Below, piece by piece: positions 47,576-60,878 of a stretch of DNA of 64,000 nucleotides. The position numbers were made by a program, and so were the translations under genes. Every line of letters begins with the position of its first letter. Within the stretch, counting starts at the first letter, position 1. The stretch is from Diphasiastrum complanatum. Taxonomy: Eukaryota; Streptophyta; Lycopodiopsida; Lycopodiales; Lycopodiaceae. The notes under the pieces are model-generated. The model made no database searches, was not told the origin of the DNA, and was given only the letters and a program-made list of their open reading frames with translations. The stretch covers positions 16,910,309-16,974,308 of the forward strand of contig CM055110.1 in assembly GCA_029204225.1 (NCBI GenBank), given 5' to 3'.

Positions 47576-50500
47576 TTCTTCCTCCCTTAAACAAGTTTCT
47601 GTCCTCAGAACGAGAAAAAGAATACATGAAACTATTCCTTAAGCTTTCAAATCTTTCCCATTAATCATTATTTTTAGTCTGATCTTTCCATTTGAATAAG
47701 TACTCAGAGATACAACAATATTTCAATTGCTTGCTCCTACTCTTGAATACTAACTCAAATTCCAAAAGATACACTAAACTATAAATCCTCCAAATGGGTT
47801 GATCTACTCCAAAACAACAGCTCATCACCTTCATGTAATCCTAATTACATGAACTACTAGGTGAATTACTTTATTTCAAAAATCAAATCCAAAAGCTAGA
47901 GAAATTCCATTTCAATTTTTTGTAGAAAATAATGCTTCTTGATACCAGTATTCTTAGAATATCCAAATATTCTAAAATACCACAATTCAGTCATCTAAAA
48001 TCTCTAGGAGATCCATCAAGTCTCAAACAATCATAACTCAAACCAAAGTACTGCAGTTACTCTAACGAGTTAACAACCCCATTTCTAGCATCATATGCAA
48101 GAAATCAACATCTATCAGTATTATTTTAAGTCAACCAATAGATCTATCAGAACATATCTGTTAACTCTGCAAGTAATTGTCAAACACAATACTTGATCAC
48201 ATGTCTATGTTCAACAACTAGGTTAAGTGCACCAGATAACCTTAGCAACCAGGAATAAATAGCAAACAAGATTAATCGTGCACATATGAGAATAATCTCA
48301 CTATGATCCAGTACATAAACACATATATCATTAACTGGCATATTCTTCCAAAATCTGCATATGTCAATCACATAACTCATTGAGAATCTTGTAACTCAGC
48401 TACAGAAGATTCTATTCCTCTTGAGTAAATAACATATCTAGGAAATCATTGAAGTGAATAATTCCACATCACAAGTTTTTCAACCATCACACTTTTATCC
48501 ACAAAATTCCTTCAACCAATCAACCTACTTCAGATCTTAGTGTACCAACTAAGATTAGGCTGACTTATACAAACATCTTTGGACAAAAGGTTCAAATTAA
48601 AGCTTTATTCCACTGATCCAATCCATAACTAAATGGTACTTGGTAGCCAATCAGTGAACCTTAATTTAATCTTTACCACTACTTCCCATATTCATGAGAT
48701 AGTTCCACCATTGCACACAAACTGGATTCCACAATTGAAATCTACGCAACTGGTTGATCCCATGAAAGTCTTATTCCTATCATTTTCTTCTCCCCCTTTT
48801 AGTAGAAATTCCATAACTTCGATCAAAAAGTTCCCAGGAGACAACATATAAGATATCAAAGATTTGAAAAAGTCAGTAATGAGTTTTCAATACTATTACA
48901 AACCGGACTTTTTCCTTGAAATCATAAAATATCTTATCCCGAGTGATAGAAACATTACTCTCAATAATCAACTATCAAATAGAGATAATCATTTGGAAGT
49001 CTAATTTTCACTTAGTCATTTCATATTTAAGAAATTTCTAAAAAGTAGAGGCTTAAAATTAAAAGAGAAATAGCTTTTAAGGGTTTCCAATTTGGAATTT
49101 ATGAGATACCATTTAGGGATCCGGATCTATATCTCATAACCTCTCCAAATACCCTAAACAAGTTTAACCAATGGTTTCAGCTGTTAGCATTACTGTTAAT
49201 GTAAATACTACCCACTGGTCTACAGATAATTCTCACACAAGAATTTCCTCTTTGAAATCACTGATGTCCCATACCACCAATTTTCTCTCCAAGAAAGCCC
49301 TTTGCTTTTAGATCCGACCACCAGAAAGTCAAAAAGACTATCTGACCATCCTACATCCAATATAGGGTCCAATCTTCAACCATTTTCTAGAAAGATACCT
49401 CCAACTATTGAATTCTCCATTTCCTTAAGTTTTCACAGTAGACGACAATATCATCTTAGAATACCACTAGGCATTGACCCTAGTATGGAGGAGAAACCTC
49501 ATTCATATACAGTCGAAATGACCTAAGTTTATTCTTTAAAACCAAAAGGAAAAATTCAATATAGCTGAAGTATACCAATAGATAAAATGGTACAAGGAAT
49601 TTAGTTCCTTTAAGAAGATCAATAACTACATTATTAATCTAGAGATCTCAAAACTCCATCTGGATTTCCAATACCAGATATGCACAAATCTATTCCACCA
49701 AATATCGGAGTACCTCTTTATTGTCCCTAATGGATCACAATAATCCATTTACAAAATTGTGATTTAACAAGAATTTGCACATGGTATTTCCGTCACATAA
49801 AACAACCACTTTGGTTGGTACTATCATCCTGAATTCCTATCATCTGAGAGGTCTCTGAAAATTCCATTGACACAAGTAAATGCTAGGCTACTTCCTTTTT
49901 GACCACACCAGTTTATTTTCATTACTTCATTAAAGTTGCCTGAATCAATGGAAAATCAATAAAATCTGGTTCCGGACACTCTTTATGATATTCGATACTC
50001 AACTATAGAGCAACCTCTCAAAAATTACGACCTTATTCCATTTATTCACTTTAACAAGTATCTGAAAAGCTTTAATCTGCTCAATCCTAAAGATCATAAT
50101 CTTTTAGGATAACCTATCGGTGTAGCACTGAAGTCGAAAAGGAAGAACCATAAAAATTATCATTTAACTAAATTTACTGGGAATATTTCTATTCCAAAGT
50201 TAAATTGATAAAAAACACAGTACCAGGAACCCAAAATTCTCACTAACTGGTTACTTGTCTGAGAACAGTACCACTACCATTATTTTGTCAAGATCGGTTT
50301 AACAAAATTTAGGCCGATTATTACAGCTTCACACAAAACAACAGTATTAAGTTCTCAAAAAACTAGGCTTATAGGTGACTGTCAAGTTGATAAGGCCTCA
50401 AGCATGCATATTGCCCATGGAGAAGAAAAACTAAATTCCTCTTGCCAAGACCGGAAAGCTACTTTCAAAATGACAAGGTTACAACATTGACTACCGAGCA

Positions 50501-50900
50501 CCAAGAAACCAAAGTTCCTCTAACTGGGTGCTTGTAACTAAAATTTTCGACTTGATTCCGAATCAAAATTTGGAACCAACTTGAAAATTACCACTTGTCA
50601 AGCCCTAAGAAAACCTCAGTCAACCGGTATGCAAAGCATCGATTGGACATTCATGCAATTTCTCAAACTGCAGTCCTATCGGTAACATGCACCAAATCAA
50701 CTATAAGCACCAGAAAAGCAGTTGTTAGGAGGGGCGTTGATCCGAAGGCTGCCAAACTACAAAATGTCCATGGCTGTAGGTGATCGAAAAGTCCCCGTTT
50801 TGGTGCTGAAAAACATTTTCAAGCAGCTGCCTCTGGAGGCAGACTACTTCTAGAGGTAGAAATATTGAACCTCCTTGCCTACAATCATTACATTACTTCC
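47576..50900 (-). pseudogene. decayed chromovirus pol, element 2
   Basis: The clearest domain is a chromodomain at 47590-47765: SRSKQLKYCCISEYLFKWKD, a stop where the Thr/Ala-Trp pair is expected, then WERFESLRNSFMYSFSRSED and the final NLFKGG before the purine tract. Near 49420-49490 the same strand reads F, stop, DDIVVYCENLRKW, which fits the gypsy RT FxDDxLVYSxxxxEH motif. The remainder is too degraded to follow. No ORF above about 70 codons survives, so this is an old copy. Confidence 0.6.
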
Positions 50901-50956
50901 AGAGGCAAGAAGAATATTCCATGACTATGCTCTGCTACCTCCCACATGTGGCTAAG

Positions 50957-50959
<3 letters not shown>

Positions 50960-51047
<88 letters not shown>
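50960..51047. repeat. (CT)n microsatellite, about 88 bp
   Basis: Uninterrupted TC/CT run. A GA-rich patch lies 250 bases further (51295-51320). Confidence 0.97.
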
Positions 51048-51052
<5 letters not shown>

Positions 51053-51886
51053 ATTGATTTTACATATTTATACTCCCCTAAAATTTTCCAATAAAAGAGA
51101 TTACAACAATCTTCTATCTCCTAGAACTAAAACTGCACGCTAGGACCATCAGAGGCTTTAGCCATTGCTTGCTATGATACCATGTTATGAATCAGCAAGA
51201 ATTCAAGCCATAGAGAGGGAAAGAGAGAAAACACCATAGCCTGCTTGTATTCAAGAAACATGCACCATACAAGAGTGAAGAGAATGAACTAAATTTGAGA
51301 GAGAGAAAGAGAGGGAAGGTTATGCCTCATCATTATTAACCACATATAATTCAGCCCTATACACATTCTAAATTGGTCCACTACTTAGCTTGCATTAATT
51401 ATGGGTATTTAGGGCCTCTTCACATGTATATGTAAAGCTGTTACTCATTTTTAATGTCATCCCATCCTTGGATCACACCACCCATTCTCACGAATCAGCG
51501 GAGCCTTGTGCAATTCCCTCTTGGACTAAATCTAATCTTTGAATATTCATTTTTGGATCTTATCTTTGACAATTTCTACATAACACAAAATGCACATATA
51601 CCATATAAACAAACGTTTACATGTGGTAAAGCTGCCTCCGGTCAATGATATAATTGTACCATTCTAGACAAATTTCATTTGAATTGACAAAAAAGCAAAT
51701 AAAATCTTGTAAAGATGAACATTGAGAATCTCCAAAAAATGAGGAATGTTTATGTAACATGATCTCACATAAAATTCTTTATGCCTTCTTTCATATTGTG
51801 GCAAACATCTTGGGCATCAAGTACAAGAATTTTTTAATTACACAGTTTTTGTAGGTTTTACATACTTGAATGACAACATTTTACAA
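51048..51886. other. 3' flank of the transporter gene; no gene recognised
   Basis: AT-rich sequence between the microsatellite and the transporter stop codon. The part next to 51886 is presumably the transporter 3'-UTR. Confidence 0.4.
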
Positions 51887-54800
51887 TTAAACATTTGCAA
51901 AGAGCTTATACATCTTTGCATCTAGAACAATTTGACGAATTGTGGATATGCAACCTAGTAATCCAACAATTGTAAACACAATGATAATCAAAGCATTTAT
52001 CCAAAACATGAAAGACTTTGTTGAAAGCTTGAAGTATTTTGAGTAGAAGACCATTGGTAAGACAAAGTCAAAGGGTATGCAAAAAAATGCACCAATAAAT
52101 GCAAAAAGGTCACCGAAAAAAGGTAGCATTGCAGCCACAAGAGTGGAAAATGCCACAAATAAGGTTCGAAGTAACAATCTTGGAAGAAAGTTTCGCGTAG
52201 CATATTTGCCATATTTGATATCAGATGCTCTTCCCTCAATGATTTCAAATACTGGTTGTGAATATACCTACACAAGACAAAATAGAATTTGAAACCTCTA
52301 ATATGGTAAAATGAAGGCATATTAGAAAACTTGATGTAGATGCTTTAGCACAATATAATTCAAGTGAAAGGTTTTCATATTAAGACATGTTAATTAGTAT
52401 CACAAATTTACTAGTTAAAAGAGAAATAAATGAATGAGTTGAGTAATGCTTCCAACGTAAAATCCAAACACATACCAAAGCTATTGCAATCACTTGTACA
52501 ATAACAAGAACATTGCTCAAAATAAGAAGCCACATCGGAATCAATGGCACATCATGGATTGTCATAAAGTTGGTGAATATGTTTGCAGAAGCACGATTGC
52601 CAAAGGCCCAATAGCCAGATATAGTAACTGGGAAGTAAGTGCACACAATTATCATATAGCACATAATCAAGCCCTTGAACATTTTTTTGGATGTGGGGGG
52701 AGCTATCGTAGCCTGCAATACATAGTTGAAGAAATTGATTGTACGTATCATAATTCAAAATAAATTTTCACTTTAGTAAATTGAAACAATTGAGGAAACC
52801 ACATCATAGCAAAGACAAATGTTTTGGCCCTTTTAGAGTTATAAACCAACAACCAAAAAGTTAAATCTTTTCACTAATCGTTCTAAAGTTCTAGGCATGC
52901 TCAATATTATGAATAAAAATTTGTTAGAACAAATATTTGAATTTTCTAAAGGATAGATATCACTTGGAATGACATCTTTACTTCACAATTTCTATGAAAT
53001 GTAATTAGTGAGCAAGAAAAACAATGTCCATATATTTATTTCCAAAGGAAAAAAATATGTCTTTTAGACCAATCATACATTCAAAAGAAGATAATCACCT
53101 GAATTTCAGGAATAATGCCATTCCCATAATTAGTTGCAATAAGTGAGAAAGAGGTAAAAACATTGAAAAACTTGCTTGCGGGACCATAAGGAATTGAGTA
53201 GTCTCTTTTTGGTGCTTGTTTTGAATGACCTGCATAACAAACATAAAAAATAAGCCACCTTCCCCAAGTTAACAAAAGTACTTATCATCAACTAGTGCCC
53301 AATGAACAAGTGAAAGGTCTTCCTGCCATTTGCAACTATTTCTTGATAGACCCCATCTCCATCATACTAATAGAATCTTAATTAAATCAATTTGATAGAA
53401 TTTGCGTGGTTGAAACTCCATACCTGTAAAGATTGCACCTGAAACTATGCAAATGCTATATCCAAGGCATGTTATAAGTGAGATTAGGTTCATATATCGT
53501 AATGAGTGAAATGACGGTAATTGTGATAGGAAAAACATGGCTGCTCCAGATATAATGATAAAATGGTATAGTTGTAATGATCCATTTGGATAGTACTGAA
53601 GATATATGATCTGCATATGATTGCCAAACATATGATTGTCAGACATTATTGTGAGCCTTTGATTTGGATTGATGCAAATATGAGAAGCAATCTAAAATTA
53701 TCAAGACTATCATGTAGTATCTCTAGATCTAGGTTGCCATTTTCTAATTTCAAGGGACTTTACACAAATTAAACTAGTGCTAAGAAGCAAATACTCTAAT
53801 ACAATTTCATGGATATTGTTGTAATATTCACATTGTGATTGTCTTAGCTAAATCTAATCATTGTCTACCTAAGCTCTTCGTCAATCTTGACTCAGACACA
53901 AAATTTATATTTTTAAGTTTTTCATCCCTCTCTATATGCCAATGCTAGCAATATGTGCAACTTAGTGTTGCCCTCCCTAGACACAATCTTCCAACTTGGA
54001 ATGTCCAAGGATGAAATTCCATACCACATAGATATGAACTTTCTTACTAAATAGAAGAACTTCCTAATATTAGGACTATTGTGTCGTACTTACTTTGAAC
54101 ACTAAAGATTGGAACGATTGTTTTCTACAGAATGGATTATACTAGTAAATAAAACTTTAGCTAATTTTTAAAAATTGGCCTTTACTTTCTCCTTGATAAA
54201 TATCTATGGTCCTAGTACTCGTCATGAACAAATTGTATGTTTATAAATTCTTTCAAAAGTCCAAGAGAGAAACCGCATAATTTGTTTACACTTCAATATG
54301 TACATTCAAACTTCGCATGGTCTTTTGTGACACGACTCTTCAAAGAATCACTAGTAGATAAAGTATTACTGATAATTTACATTTCACTAAAGACTTTCTC
54401 CATCCTACTCAAGACCCATTGTTGTCTTGAATGAGACTTCGTCTAAACTAGACTTGACAAATTTTACACATCTTTTTTGCAACACTAGATACACCTTCAA
54501 TCATATCAAACCTTCCATCCTTATCCCTTCAATAAACCACAAACATATCATGCTTACATGTTCTTTCCTACATTATTTCTATCTCATAATAAATACTATA
54601 TATACTAGGGTAGGTGTAATACCTAACATGAGCCTAGAAGTGCAAGTTACCAAATTTTCCATCAATCATAAGCTACACTGATGTCCATCAACCAAGACTA
54701 CGCATCCAGCCCAAGAAAAGCCAAGTGTTTCTCAAGCAACAACTTGATGTGGTTAGTTGAAAAGCAACCAAATATGTGGCACCAAGATTGACCATCACGA

Positions 54801-57800
54801 GCATAGCCACCTATATAAAAAAAGTAGGTCAAGTCAAAAAGCTAGCCACCGAGCATCTGGAGTGATTAAGTTGACCAATTACCTAGATGTAATATATTCG
54901 TAATAACTAAGGGACCCATGTGAGTTATGGATAATCAAAATCCTAGACATTTATTAGGCCCGAATGGGACCAACAAACCTAATACCAAAATTAGCAAGCA
55001 TAAGAGCCAATCAAAGGTCCGGGGAGGAGATTAATTCTCTTCCATGAGATAAGTCCAATATTTGGTTTTAGAGGGATGTTGAAAGAAAGAGGAGAGGTCG
55101 TACTAGAGAGAAGGGAGTCTTAGAACAAACACTCTATGCTACATGTAGAATGGGCATTGTATGAAGAACTCGGAGGAAGGAAAAGAGAGGAGATAGAGCT
55201 AGTGGGTGCAACAATTGTGAATTCCTCCTCACTAATGTAGTCCTAACTAAAATACTTCTTGACTAATAGGTCGAGCAAGGTTCCATTGGAGGAAAACATG
55301 GTTGCCTGAGGTAGCCAACAATCCAATTGGACTTATCTAGCAACAAATAATTCGCCAATGGGCTATTTAGAATCACCCATCAGCTTTTGGCATTTTATAG
55401 GTTGCATAAGGGTGCAAAAAACCATCAAGTTGCTTTGGAGGTTGTTGCTAGTTGTATTGGCCACTTTTTTGTTGCTGACAAACTTCTCAATAGGGGGAGA
55501 CACCTTGAAGGGGCCAATCCAAATATTATGGACGAGTCTCTTATATAATCAAGAAAAGGATCATGTTTTTTTGTGTGTCTTGTCCAAGGATTGATAACAT
55601 ACTGGAATGAGAGCCATGTTGGAGGAGAGAGGAGGGGCAGTACCATTCCCATTCAAAACCTTTCCAAAGACATCTCCTACATTTTATTATTATTATTATT
55701 ATTTTGAATATTTTGAGTTTTGTTTTATCCTAGGTCATTTTAGCCATAGTTCACATTCAAATAATTCTTTTTTTCTAGTTCATACTATTACATAGATGGT
55801 TTGTTATCAATAACTCCTTTTAGCTCTTCCCCACACTATTTTTGTTACAATCTATCTAGATTTAAAAAAAAAAAAGAAACTTTTTATTATAAAGAATTGA
55901 TTAAGGGTGACATTTGAACTAATGAATAAGTTGATATCTTCTCAAGCCCATTTGTCTATCTTCAAGCCCTTACTAGTAGTCCGAATTGTAACCGTCAACT
56001 AGTCACTATCATAGAGACTATGGCTTTTAGAATTCTTACCTCCATGCAAGCATACATAGAAAGTATGGAGCAATTCATGATAAGGATGTGAGAATCACTA
56101 GAAGCTTTGGTGGGCAACGTTGCTATGCCATCTTAGTTGGAAATTCTACCTAACTTTGTTCCTCTTCTTAATTTGTTGTCATATAAAACCTTGTAATGGT
56201 ATATTTTCCTAGAAAACTACTGATTTTGTGGATTAGTGACTTTATAAATGAGAAAATTATTCAAATTAAATTGCTATTTCTTTGATAAAGTTTGAGAATA
56301 AATAAGACGACCTACGCTGATATAAATGTTGATGATACGTGATGAAGCTTGAGAATAGATAAGGCCACCTATTATGATATAAATGTTGATGATACGTGGC
56401 GCTAGAAGCTTTTTTGATCCACTGAATGTAAAAACTAATAAGTTGACTTTATGTAAGCTCTCAAAATTCAATCTATCAACCAAATGAGCATGAACAGACC
56501 TGAGATGCCTGGCATTTGCATTGGAAGACACATAACACCATGTAAGAATATGTGAATAGGTATTGAGAGAAACTAATTAAGATTTTGAAGGGAATTTTAG
56601 AATGGCTTCAAGTGATCAAATGAATTAAAGTTTTGAATACAAATGATTATGTTATGTAATGACTGTGGATGATCACTTGAAGCCATTCTAAAATTATTTT
56701 GATCACTTGAATTCTAATTAAGATTTTGAAGGGAATTTTAGAATGGCTTCAAGTGATCAAAAATTAAGGTTTTGAATACAAATGATTATGTTATGTGATG
56801 ACTATGGATGATGCTGATTTTGATTCTACATTTGTTCGTTCAACAAATTTCAATGAAATTCGGTTACATGCATTTTTACATGTAACTAGATGTACATTAG
56901 AATCTAGATCAATACTTGCATTTGCATTGCGACAAGAGTGTTCCCAAATTCAAAGTCAAAGTCCACTTGACAAGTTGAGTTTGAAAATATTTTGATTAGT
57001 GGCATACCAAAAAATTGCCATGGAGGAAAAACATGGAGCATATGATTGAGCTCACTTTGGGGGAGACTTCAATCTGTAAGCCTCACATGATGAGCTAGAA
57101 GGAGAAAGAGGAGGTGAAAAAGATATTGTAGGAGTAACTCAAACTAAGGGATAAATCCATACATATCTGTATTATATGTAAGAAGCTACAAGAAAGCACC
57201 TTGTATGTTATTAATGATAAGAAGACTGAGCTCTACAAATCTCATGTTCAGTACCTTGGTCACACATTGTGATGATAGAGGGTGTTATGGTTGATTCACA
57301 GCCAAGGCAGTTGTATATCCAAGATAATTGTTCTCTTGATAGATCAAGTTTGGAAAAATAACACTTGGGGCATGAAGCACATGACAATTTCAAGAACATT
57401 GTAAATCCTTGGAAACCACTTAACCTAGAGATGGCTACAATAATCATCATTGTTATTGCCATTTCAAGAAGTTAGATTTGCGGAATTTAAAAGTACGAAG
57501 TTGACATCGTCTCAAAAAATGTATCTTGCACATGAGCAATAGATATATGCTACTTTCTTGCATAATTCTGTAGCGCGTGGTGAATTTCCACGAAAATGGT
57601 CCAATTATATTTTTGATAAATGATTGGCCAGTTGCGAGTGTCCATTGTTATTTCTTTCATAGGAGTGCCACACTCCGCCCACTTCTTTCGTCTTGGCATC
57701 GGAACATAGTATGGATCCACTCGTAGTTGACGTGGACTAGCCACATAACTTCAAATTGCCTCAGGAGTCTCTCAAACACAAACAAGTGCCACTTGGGTTG

Positions 57801-60800
57801 ATCACCAAGCATATGTATCTATTCGATTTCCTTCCCCTTGATCTTGGAAGTCTTAAACTTGAGAATCCAATCACCACACCAGGATTTAAAGGGATGCTGC
57901 TTTAAAAATTCTTGAATCTCCTCGTCAATGGTTACTAGTTACTTGAACGCCCATGATGCTAAGATTTGTCTTCGTGATGGTCCTGCTGAAGACGAGAAGC
58001 CTGCTGGCTTCGATTGGTACTTCCTCTTCCTAACATTGAACTTGCATTTCATCTCCACCATCACCACCTTGATCCGCTTCAAGTATTTGTAGTGAAAATT
58101 GTGGCATGATAGGGAATCGGATCTGAGGAATGCTTTGGATGGCCACATCAATTTTTTGCTCATATTAAGTAGCCATCAGATTGTAATGATCAAATTTACT
58201 TTGAAGACCGCCAAAGTTGGTTTGTAGATATCAACTTTGTGCACCGGGTAATTGATTTTGTGCTGAGACATAGGCATCCTTGCCATAGAGGTATTCAGGA
58301 GAGAGTCTCTCTCATCTGCCACATCATCCAATTCTTTTAGCATACGTTGATCCTTCAGTAGTTGCACTCAGTCCAACTATCCTTGAAGGACGGGCACTGG
58401 CTGTTTGGCTTTCTACACGACCTTATCAACTTGCTCTTGCACCGTTAATAAGCTTTCTTGCAACTGAGCAACATAATTCTACAAGTCCTCTTCATGCTTT
58501 TGAGTAGCTGTCAACTGTCTCTTAGCTTTGTCTTCATGCTACTTCGACACAATCAGTTCGTTATTCAACTTGATAAGCTTCTGGTCCATTAAAGAGCTCT
58601 CTAGGTCTAATTATGTGATTTTTTGATCAACCGCTGCTTTTTCCTCCACCATTCTCTGAATGATTTGTCCTAGTTGCTGATGAAGACTCATGACGTCTTG
58701 CGAATCAAGAGGAACAATAGTCGAGGTAACCGACTAGAACAACTACTTTTTTGAGATTCGCCTGTGGGTCTTTTTCTTCAAAAGCATCAAGATCTTCAAA
58801 ACCTTATGACTAGAGTGCTTCTTGAATTTTGGTGAGATTTCTCTGGAACGCATTGGAAGTGTGTCAAGTGCTTGACTGACTTGAAGTGTAGCTAGTGCCT
58901 CAACTGTTTCGACTTGTTGTTGGTCATATTCTTGAAACCGATCGAATCCTTTTCCTAGGGAGGTGGCTTGGAAAGGAGGAGGGCTTTTTGGCATAGCAAA
59001 TTGGAGTTTAGCCTCGGGAGGGTGGTCATCGATCATATTCATAAAAAATTGGGTACTGGGTGAAATACTATTTAATGGGAAATGCGGGAGGTGTGACAAA
59101 CTGCTCTTGGATGGCTGAAATAAGTACATGCATTACTAGAGAAAATGTAGATCCAAATTGGAAGCCTGTATTGCCAATTCCTTTAAAAAATGTGCACATT
59201 TGCACTCTTCATGATGCAGAGGTTAGGATAATAGAGAAGCTTATTTATCTTCAAATAGTTTTTGCTTGGAGTACCAGGCCAACATCATCCTCAAAGGAAG
59301 CTAAGATGTTCTATCGAAAGTAGGACTTCATAAGAGACGTGTCAAAATACAGAAAAATGAAAAGCTTTCAAGAAAGTCAGGAAATATGCCTACATAGGAG
59401 GAGCAAAAGCACTAGAAAGAATGAGCGAGGTTAATTATACAACCATCATCCTCAATTCATCATAAGTGGAAGAAGGCCAACTTACGAGGTTTTTTGCTAG
59501 CAAACTATTAGGCTAAAAATAGGTAATTCAAAAAATACTAAAAAAGGTTGCTCTTTTTTAGGTCAAAATCCCAAAACAAATGAAATTGAGTTTTGAGTAT
59601 TCAACATCAATGAGCATGTGTGTCCATTAGTGCCTCATAATTTTGAAACAATTACATTATGTATCACCAAAGTCCATGGCTCTTGGGAATTGTAAAACTT
59701 GATATGTTTCCAAGCCAATACTGGAATCAAATCTATTATCATCAATCTAGTTTGTAGGCCGTTTTTGGTATGAAAACAGGACTAAATGTAGTTCTAGATT
59801 TTGAAATCATACATTATATTCTGGTGTTTTAGGTCTCCCATTGTAGTGAACTCTGTGTTTTCTATATAAGGTTGGCTTGAAACATCTTATAGAGCACTCT
59901 ATGGCACACATCCACCATTAAGGAGGGGTAACATTTTGAACCATTAGCTTTACTGTAGAGTGTATCATGGCTACTTTTAATGAATATTACAATCAAAGAA
60001 CACAACACATTGGATGGTGAGAATGTTGAATACAATACTAGTTTTAATGCAAATTTTCCAGGAATTCCAAAGAGTTCCATAGTTTCCTACCTTAATGCTT
60101 TCACCGCCCAATAACACCATTCCAATAACTGCTCCCACGCACAGCGTTAATTGTAGAGGTAAAATCATTAAACGACTCCATGCTGGTCCTGAAATCATAG
60201 TTATGATGAAGCTTTGTATGTTAATATAAAAGCTGATATTGTCTTGCAGATCCAACAAAAAATCAAATAGATAGGCTGCGTGAAAACAATCCGTTATAGA
60301 CTGCTGGTGATCACTGATAGCTGTCTGAGCTCAAAGCTTAGCATCAGTCGAAACTCCAAAAGTTAGATCTCGACTATTCTACATTTCAGCTAGATCAAAC
60401 TCTCTTATTGTCAAACAGTTGTTTGGATTGCATATGATCACGTCAAAAGCGCATGATTATGCTAGATAAATTGCCTATTATATTGATGTGGGATGATCAA
60501 ATATTGTGTATAACCATTTATTAGCGACATGATAAATGCCCCTACCTCCAGTACTGCAAAAATATCCAGAGAAAACAATCACAGTATAAAGTCAAATTGG
60601 GACAGAACTAAGAGGATCAACGATGAGCATGAATAAGGAAAAAATAGAAATCGGTTTGCAATAAAATTTTCAGCAACCTACCCAAATCTTTTCTAAGAAT
60701 CATACTCTTGTTGTCTCAGAAGCTACAAGACTATCTTAAACTCAGAGAGGGCCTGACAACAAGCTGTGCCAGAGAAGTATTTGAACCGTATTTGGTTCAA

Positions 60801-60834
60801 CATCCAGGCGGGCTGCTGATATCTTAACTTCATA

Positions 60835-60878
<44 letters not shown>

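Larger units (their letters stand above)
53611..60090 (-). other. intron 3 of the transporter gene (6.5 kb)
   Basis: The intron has a GTAGG donor at 60090 and an ATGCAG acceptor at 53611. It carries a decayed coiled-coil reading frame (59129-57600), a duplicated and inverted repeat (56580-56813), a 64-base tandem repeat (about 56283-56400), and other AT-rich sequence with no recognised gene. The other introns are 100-1000 bases, so this one has grown by insertion. Confidence 0.85.

Noticed and set aside
50946-51143. Leu-Ser repeat protein
   Set aside because: Translation of the (CT)n microsatellite.
57600-59129. Alternative genetic code with TAG as Gln
   Set aside because: The intact host genes here behave with the standard code (two end in TGA and none needs TAG readthrough), and the retroelement stops also replace Trp, so mutation explains the pattern better.
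53611-60090. Transporter exons 1-3 and 4-7 as two separate pseudogene halves
   Set aside because: Donor at 60090 and acceptor at 53611 are canonical and phase 0, all exons are intact, and the protein is full length when joined, so one gene with a large intron is better supported.
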